The position numbers and the translations under genes were made by a program. Shown here piece after piece: positions 7,136-10,896 of a stretch of 10,896 bases of DNA (its first letter is position 1; each line of letters starts with the position of its first letter). Under the pieces are notes generated by a model, which was given only the letters and a program-made list of their open reading frames with translations, was not told the origin of the DNA and did not search any database. This DNA comes from CAZRGV01 sp964599655 (GTDB lineage: Bacteria; Planctomycetota; Planctomycetia; Isosphaerales; Isosphaeraceae), in the NCBI GenBank assembly GCA_964599655.1, contig CAZRGV010000173.1:1-10896 (forward strand), written 5' to 3'.

Positions 7136-7151
7136 CGCCTCGCGCGAGGCG
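7136..7151. promoter_or_regulatory. Perfect 16-bp palindrome upstream of the glycoside hydrolase
   Basis: CGCCTCGCGCGAGGCG is perfectly self-complementary with no spacer, and its near edge is 33 bases upstream of the glycoside hydrolase start codon. It sits in the 233-base divergent region between that gene and the methyltransferase, so it could be an operator. GC-rich palindromes also arise by chance in this genome, and no regulator is adjacent. Confidence 0.3.
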
Positions 7152-7259
7152 CGCCGCCAAGCGTATCCGCGGGACAGGGGACGGTCAACCGCCGCAACGG
7201 CCGGCCAGGATGCGGGTCGCGTGGTCCGGTTCCGAAACAACCGTTCCGATGGTAGAATT

Positions 7260-7284
7260 CCCGCGAGGCTCCACGCGGGGGTTT
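7260..7284 (+). promoter_or_regulatory. Terminator-like hairpin in the leader of the methyltransferase gene
   Basis: CCCGCG (7260-7265) pairs with CGCGGG (7274-7279) across an 8-base loop, followed by GG and TTTT (7281-7285 region) on the plus strand, some 50 bases before the methyltransferase ATG. It resembles a small intrinsic terminator or attenuator. A possible -10 element TAGAAT lies at 7253-7258, immediately before it, with only a poor -35. If that promoter is real, the hairpin would lie at the very 5' end of the mRNA and would not attenuate. Both readings are tentative. Confidence 0.3.
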
Positions 7285-7336
7285 TCGATTCTCGGGTCGG
7301 AACTCAGTCTTCCATGGAAATGATCTGGTAACTCTT

Positions 7337-9016
7337 ATGTATCAATCCAGGCTTCCGCTGAGTTTTCCCGAGTTGCCCGTTCCTCGAGAGAAGAAGGGCG
7401 TCGTCTACACGAAGCCTTGGGTCGTGGAATTCCTGCTCGACCTCGCTCGTTACAACGCTGAGGCGAACCTGGTGGACGCAGTCGCGATCGAGCCCGCGGC
7501 CGGTGAGGGCGCGTTCCTCGTCTCGATGGTGCGCCGCCTCGTGGAATCGTGCCATCGACAAGGTCGAGTCGTCGCCGAGTGCGCGCATTCTCTCCTGGCC
7601 TATGAACTCGACGACGAAAGCGCCCGCAAGGCCCGGTCGAACGTGGTCAAGACATTGACCGCGATGGGGGTTTCCGCAGCCGTTGCCGAGGTTCTGGCAC
7701 GAGGCTGGATTCGCGTTGGCGACTTCCTCTTCGAGGCGTTTTCCCTGCCCCAGGCCGATTTCGTGATCGGCAACCCGCCCTATATCCGGCTCGAAGAAAT
7801 TCCCGACGAGACCTCCAACCTGTACCGTGATGCGTACCCGACCATGAAGGGCCGGGCCGATCTGTATGTGGCGTTCTTTGAGGCGTCGCTTCGACGGCTG
7901 AAAGAAAACGGCGTCTGTGCGTTCATCTGCGCCGATCGTTGGATGCGGAACCAGTATGGCGCCGAGCTGAGGCGACTCGTGACCCGAAGCTTCGCGATCG
8001 ACGCCGTCGTCGAGATGCACAACGCCGAGGCGTTCGACGACGACGTGAGTGCCTATCCCGCGATCACGGTCATCCGTCGTGGCGAACAACAGCGGGCCGT
8101 CGTCGCGAGCATCGATCGAGCCATCGAAAGCACCAAGGCGGGCGAGTTGGCCTCGGCCATGATCGCCTCGAAAGACGGCGAAAACACACAGGTCTTGGAG
8201 GGCGTCTCCAGGGCGGTCGTTTCGGGATGGTTCAGGGATTCCGACCCCTGGCCGTGCCGCTCTCCCAGGAAGCTGGCCCAGCTTCGTCGGCTCGAAGACC
8301 GCTTCGAGCCCCTCGAGACAGACGCGTCGGAAACCAGGGTCGGAATCGGTGTCGCGACGGGTCTCGACGAGGTCTTCATTACCAGGGACCCGCACCTTGT
8401 TGAGGAATCTCGGCTCCTCCCGCTGGCCATGGCGGCAGATACGATCACCGGAACGCTTCAGTGGTCAGGACACTATCTGGTCAATCCCTGGAATGAACAT
8501 GGTCTGGTGAACCTTGAAGAGTTTCCCCGCCTTCGAGCCTATTTGGAAAGACATCAGGAGGCCTTGAAGAAGCGTCACACCGCTCGAAAAAACGCCCTAG
8601 GCTGGTACCGCACGATCGACCGCGTTCATCAGGCATTGACGGCAACACCCAAGCTCTACATTCCGGATATCAAGGATCGACTCAATCCCGTCCTTGATAA
8701 AGGGCAAACATACCCGCACCACAATCTTTATTTCATCCAGTCGGAAACCTGGGATCTCGAGGTTCTTGGCGGGCTTCTGCTTTCCGCGCTCGGGCAGTTT
8801 TTCGTCGAGAGCTACGGCGTTCGCATGCGAGGGGGATACCTTCGGTTCCAGGCGCAGTACCTCCGTCGAATACGCGTTCCGTCTCCAGATCGCGTGTCCC
8901 GTTCCCAAGCGACTCAACTGGTCCGTGCATTTCGAAACCGGGATGCCGCGCTCGCAACCCGGGTCGCCTGTGCCATCTACGAGGTCGATCCCTCGGAGGT
9001 GGACGTTGAGTCTTGA
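7337..9016 (+). CDS. Type II DNA N6-adenine methyltransferase, partner of a XhoI/PaeR7I-type endonuclease
   Basis: Transfers a methyl group from S-adenosylmethionine to the adenine of the recognition site, protecting host DNA from the nuclease encoded next to it. The predicted site is CTCGAG by analogy with M.XhoI/M.PaeR7I. The 559-residue product has the gamma-type motif order: a motif-X-like GVVYTKPWVVEFLLD (residues 21-35), motif I EPAAGEGAFL (52-61) for cofactor binding, and catalytic motif IV NPPY at 146-149 (IGNPPYIRLEEIP). The C-terminal half is the probable target-recognition region, with HHNLYFIQS and GGYLRFQAQYLRRI, a pattern usual in the Eco57I/TaqI-like C-terminal domain. Length is close to that of M.PaeR7I-type enzymes. 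The ATG at 7337 is the first plausible start but has only a weak purine-rich site (GGAAATG about 15 bases upstream). The stop overlaps the nuclease gene by 11 bases. GC is lower than in the flanking genes, suggesting transfer. Confidence 0.9.
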   Translation: MYQSRLPLSFPELPVPREKKGVVYTKPWVVEFLLDLARYNAEANLVDAVAIEPAAGEGAFLVSMVRRLVESCHRQGRVVAECAHSLLAYELDDESARKARSNVVKTLTAMGVSAAVAEVLARGWIRVGDFLFEAFSLPQADFVIGNPPYIRLEEIPDETSNLYRDAYPTMKGRADLYVAFFEASLRRLKENGVCAFICADRWMRNQYGAELRRLVTRSFAIDAVVEMHNAEAFDDDVSAYPAITVIRRGEQQRAVVASIDRAIESTKAGELASAMIASKDGENTQVLEGVSRAVVSGWFRDSDPWPCRSPRKLAQLRRLEDRFEPLETDASETRVGIGVATGLDEVFITRDPHLVEESRLLPLAMAADTITGTLQWSGHYLVNPWNEHGLVNLEEFPRLRAYLERHQEALKKRHTARKNALGWYRTIDRVHQALTATPKLYIPDIKDRLNPVLDKGQTYPHHNLYFIQSETWDLEVLGGLLLSALGQFFVESYGVRMRGGYLRFQAQYLRRIRVPSPDRVSRSQATQLVRAFRNRDAALATRVACAIYEVDPSEVDVES

Positions 9017-9737
9017 CCTCGATGCGCGATTCCAGAAGGCGATTCAAGATTACTGGAGTGCGAGAGAACGGCAGCAGAAGAAGCAGATCCAGGGAGGAAA
9101 AATCGACAGTGGCACGCGAGGCGCGGTCACGGGTGGCACACAGATGGGATCGCTCGAAGTCCTCATCCGCGACATCCTGATGGAGGCGGGTCTCGACGAT
9201 TTGGAGATCAAGACGCGAACGGCCCTGGAGCTTCCTGGATCCTACCGATCCGAAAAGAAGTGGGACCTCATCGTCATTTGCAAGGGACAACTCCTCTCGG
9301 CGTTGGAGTTCAAATCCCAGGTTCGGCCATCTTTCGGCAATAACTTCAACAACCGGAGCGAGGAAGCGATCGGGAGCGCGACCGACATCTGGGTCGCCTT
9401 CCGCGAAGGGCGATTCGGGTCTGGGCCCGCTCCGTTCCTCGGCTATTTCTTCCTCCTGGAAGATTGCGAACCGGTCCATCGGCCCGTCCGCAATCAAGAG
9501 CCTTACTTTCCAGTGGACCCCGCCTTCGTCGGCGCGTCCTACTGTCAACGATACGAGCTCCTCTTACGACGATTGGTTCGTGAACGACTCTACAACGTCT
9601 GCTGTCTCACTTTGGCGACCAACGCGACTCCGACAAGGATTACCCATCCCTCCGACGACCTGTCCATCCATCGCTACGTCGCGACCCTAAAGAGCCATAT
9701 TTTCGCCTTTAAAACGAATAGTAGAAATAGAAAATAG
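9006..9737 (+). CDS. XhoI/PaeR7I-family type II restriction endonuclease
   Basis: Predicted to cleave unmethylated CTCGAG in invading DNA; specificity is inferred from the family. The 243-residue product closely matches the roughly 245-residue length of XhoI and PaeR7I. The family hallmark GTRGAVTGGTQM lies at residues 36-47. The PD-(D/E)xK catalytic core is visible as WDLIVICKGQLLSALEFKSQ (D87, E101, K103), followed by PSFGNNFNNRSEEAIG (108-123), a stretch strongly reminiscent of this family. The start is TTG at 9006: GGAGG at 8995-8999 sits 6 bases upstream, and starting here gives MSLDLDARFQKAI, the expected N-terminus. The frame is open much further upstream, but that part lies inside the methyltransferase and resembles nothing. 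The 11-base overlap implies co-transcription and translational coupling. The last 15 codons are unusually A-rich and run into a 17.5% G+C patch. No controller (C) protein gene is present. Confidence 0.92.
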   Translation: MSLDLDARFQKAIQDYWSARERQQKKQIQGGKIDSGTRGAVTGGTQMGSLEVLIRDILMEAGLDDLEIKTRTALELPGSYRSEKKWDLIVICKGQLLSALEFKSQVRPSFGNNFNNRSEEAIGSATDIWVAFREGRFGSGPAPFLGYFFLLEDCEPVHRPVRNQEPYFPVDPAFVGASYCQRYELLLRRLVRERLYNVCCLTLATNATPTRITHPSDDLSIHRYVATLKSHIFAFKTNSRNRK

Positions 9738-9760
9738 TATAAAAAATGATTATTAAATGG
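9721..9760. other. Very AT-rich patch at the 3' end of the restriction endonuclease
   Basis: Bases 9721-9760 hold 7 G/C of 40 (17.5%) in an otherwise GC-rich region, spanning the nuclease stop codon. The segment 9729-9745 matches 13-29 at the far left of the window in 14 of 17 positions (core AAAATAGnATAAA, same orientation). It could be a terminator-like run-out, an integration junction or plain AT-rich coincidence. Confidence 0.35.
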
Positions 9761-10028
9761 CATGGTGCCGGCTCGTCCTCGGCAAGGGGACGTGGTCGCC
9801 GGGTGGTTCTGGTGGCTTGTTCACCAGTGTTCGTTTGCTCAAAGTTGAGCACTCGTGAAGGACGCCGAGGGTCGGTCCGCCACTTCGACCCCGGGGGGTC
9901 CCGAGGCTCGAGGCATCGGCGGACGGCCGTTTGGTGGACCATCGCCGTGGCGCGATCACACGGGGCACGGGTGGACAAGCCAACCGACGCCGATCCGATC
10001 GCCCGGTTATTGGGCCTTCGGAGGTTCG
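9738..10028. other. Convergent intergenic region with two small perfect inverted repeats
   Basis: 291 bases between the nuclease and the YbaK-like gene with no credible ORF. CTGGTG (9809-9814) pairs with CACCAG (9822-9827) across 7 bases. TGCTCAA (9836-9842), AG, TTGAGCA (9845-9851) is a perfect 7+2+7 dyad. Neither is followed by a proper T-run, so they are structured 3' ends or protein-binding sites rather than clear terminators. Confidence 0.35.
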
Positions 10029-10508
10029 TCAGCGCGCGGGTTCGGGCTCGGTGAACTCGGCGACGCGTGGGTTCACGAGCGAGAACCAGTCGTTGAAGTT
10101 GAGCTGGACGGCATCTTCGTGCGTGCCGCCTTGCAGGACGATCGGGCCGTCGACCTTCATGGTTTGATCCATGAGCACGTCGACATCTTTCCAATGCCGG
10201 AGCGCGGGGATGGCGCCGGTCTCGACGTCCTGGAAGATCTTGTCCATTTCGTCCTCGGAGGCCAGGCGGGCCTCCTTGGCGCCGATGGCCTGCTTGACCT
10301 GGCCGAGCACGACGCGGCGGCTGGCTGGCAAGATCAGCTCGACGGGCCGGCCGTCGGCCATCACGACGACGACCTTGGCGACCCGGTGGCCGCTGATATG
10401 CTCACTTTGCGCGACTTCCTGGGCGGTGAACGCCTGGCGGTGGTGCCGTTCCTCGAAGGGCACCCCGCGCTGTTGCAGCAACGACTTGATCCAGGGGGCG
10501 GTGGCCAT
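10029..10508 (-). CDS. YbaK/EbsC-family aminoacyl-tRNA deacylase-like protein
   Basis: Predicted cytoplasmic editing-type hydrolase that clears mischarged aminoacyl-tRNA in trans (ProX/YbaK fold). The 159-residue product aligns by eye to the whole domain: a start with the typical LLQQRGVPFEERHH, then GHRVAKVVVVMADG, in which K45 corresponds to the conserved lysine of YbaK, LILPASRRVVLGQVKQAIG, ARLASEDEMDKIFQDVETGAIPAL, and a C-terminal VDVLMDQTM...GGTHEDAVQLNFNDWF. The loop after GAIP reads ALRHW in place of the PPFG-type motif of YbaK, so amino-acid specificity may differ. AGGAGGG lies 6 bases before the ATG at 10508, fixing the start. It lies downstream of enolase on the same strand, 277 bases away with a hairpin between, so it probably has its own promoter. 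Confidence 0.85.
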   Translation of the reverse strand: MATAPWIKSLLQQRGVPFEERHHRQAFTAQEVAQSEHISGHRVAKVVVVMADGRPVELILPASRRVVLGQVKQAIGAKEARLASEDEMDKIFQDVETGAIPALRHWKDVDVLMDQTMKVDGPIVLQGGTHEDAVQLNFNDWFSLVNPRVAEFTEPEPAR

Positions 10509-10729
10509 GAATGTCCCTCCTTCGCGAGGCGTTTCGGCAACGCAACGAAGATCCGCTCGGCCCGGGCTCGCACCCGTCGGATTGGTGGTCGGTTGACCGG
10601 GTTCGGGGACCAGAGGCGAACGTTCCCGGGCGTGGACGTTCCGGGAGACATGTCCAGACGTTGCCTCGCGCGGCCTCTCTGAGAATCTTCGCCGGCTTGG
10701 AGGACCGAATCAAGCCATTGTTTTGAGGG

Positions 10730-10768
10730 GAGGAGGGCGCGAGCCGTCTTGCTGGCCGCGCCCTCCTC
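10730..10768 (-). terminator. Strong hairpin downstream of enolase
   Basis: GAGGAGGGCGCG (10730-10741) pairs perfectly with CGCGCCCTCCTC (10757-10768), and GCC/GGC inside the loop can extend the stem past one bulged A. It begins 17 bases past the enolase stop. On the minus strand the sequence after the stem is CCCTCAAAACAAT, without a T-run, so it is a GC-rich transcript-end hairpin rather than a textbook intrinsic terminator. Confidence 0.6.
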
Positions 10769-10785
10769 GGTTTGGCGTTTGCCAC

Positions 10786-10896
10786 TCAGGCCCGCTTCAG
10801 CAGGCGGGCGCCGTAGACGGCGTTGGCGCCGAGCTGTTCCTCGATGCGGAGGAGCTGGTTGTACTTGGCGATCCGGTCGGAGCGGCTGGCGCTGCC
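10786..10896 (-). CDS. eno: Enolase, C-terminal end only (runs off the window)
   Basis: Enolase interconverts 2-phosphoglycerate and phosphoenolpyruvate in glycolysis. Only the last 36 codons are inside the window, reading GSASRSDRIAKYNQLLRIEE and then QLGANAVYGARLLKRA to a TGA. The RSDRIAKYNQLLRIEE segment is the highly conserved enolase C-terminus. The rest of the gene, about 390 residues, lies beyond 10896, so its start and regulation cannot be seen. Confidence 0.93.
   Translation of the reverse strand, partial: GSASRSDRIAKYNQLLRIEEQLGANAVYGARLLKRA

Noticed and set aside
4272..7331. Plus-strand open frame of 1019 codons
   Set aside because: It runs antisense and out of frame across four real genes and is rich in R, P, H and Q without any domain. 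It is a stop-poor shadow frame in GC-rich DNA.
7104..7336. A controller (C) protein gene for the restriction-modification module
   Set aside because: No helix-turn-helix ORF of about 70-100 residues precedes or follows the pair in any frame.
8694..9005. Upstream extension of the nuclease reading frame
   Set aside because: This part lies within the methyltransferase gene, does not resemble the XhoI family and would exceed the family length. The GGAGG plus TTG at 9006 explains the start.
9753..9983. Minus-strand open frame of 76 codons after the nuclease
   Set aside because: Proline/arginine-rich with no motif and no ribosome site. It could be part of a dispersed repeat, but one copy alone gives no support.
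1..10896. CRISPR array, tRNA or rRNA gene, insertion sequence
   Set aside because: No regularly spaced repeats, no cloverleaf-like segment, no rRNA-like stretch and no transposase motif were seen on either strand.

Overview
The window looks like a chromosomal segment from a high-GC planctomycete, most likely near Isosphaeraceae. The evidence is the high GC of most genes, a secreted protein of the TIGR03067 type (a paralogous family typical of Planctomycetes), and long, loosely packed intergenic regions. This placement is inferred from protein features; no marker gene in the window settles it.

Left part (1-4763). A minus-strand pair comes first: a large uncharacterised polytopic membrane protein (1444-3156) followed by a GT39-like membrane glycosyltransferase (54-1355). 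The glycosyltransferase appears to lack the usual soluble C-terminus and stops at a very AT-rich patch. Divergent from the pair is a plus-strand ADP-ribosylglycohydrolase (3391-4317), which converges on a small DUF1232/YkvA membrane protein (4338-4763, minus).

Middle part (4764-7103). A secreted TIGR03067 protein (4945-5427, plus) ends in a convincing intrinsic terminator. A gene-free zone of about 430 bp with reduced GC in its centre follows. Then comes a secreted GH-A clan (GH5-like) glycoside hydrolase (5958-7103, minus).

Right part (7104-10896). The standout is a compact type II restriction-modification pair on the plus strand: an N6-adenine methyltransferase (7337-9016) and a 243-residue restriction endonuclease of the XhoI/PaeR7I family (9006-9737). 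The endonuclease overlaps the methylase by 11 bases and starts at a TTG with a strong ribosome binding site. The predicted target is CTCGAG. I count nine such sites in the window, including three inside the methylase gene and none in the nuclease gene. The window is therefore not depleted of the predicted site, so the methylase must be active if the nuclease is. The pair has visibly lower GC than its neighbours and ends in an AT-rich tail, consistent with horizontal acquisition. Beyond it lie a YbaK/EbsC-type aminoacyl-tRNA deacylase (10029-10508, minus) and the last 36 codons of enolase (10786-10896, minus).

Several upstream regions carry perfect inverted repeats (3269-3284, 4786-4803, 7136-7151) that could be operators. 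None has a regulator gene beside it here. I do not see a clearly novel multi-gene defence or metabolic system. The closest to noteworthy are the XhoI-type module, the uncharacterised membrane-protein/glycosyltransferase pair, and the two matching AT-rich patches near the two ends of the window.
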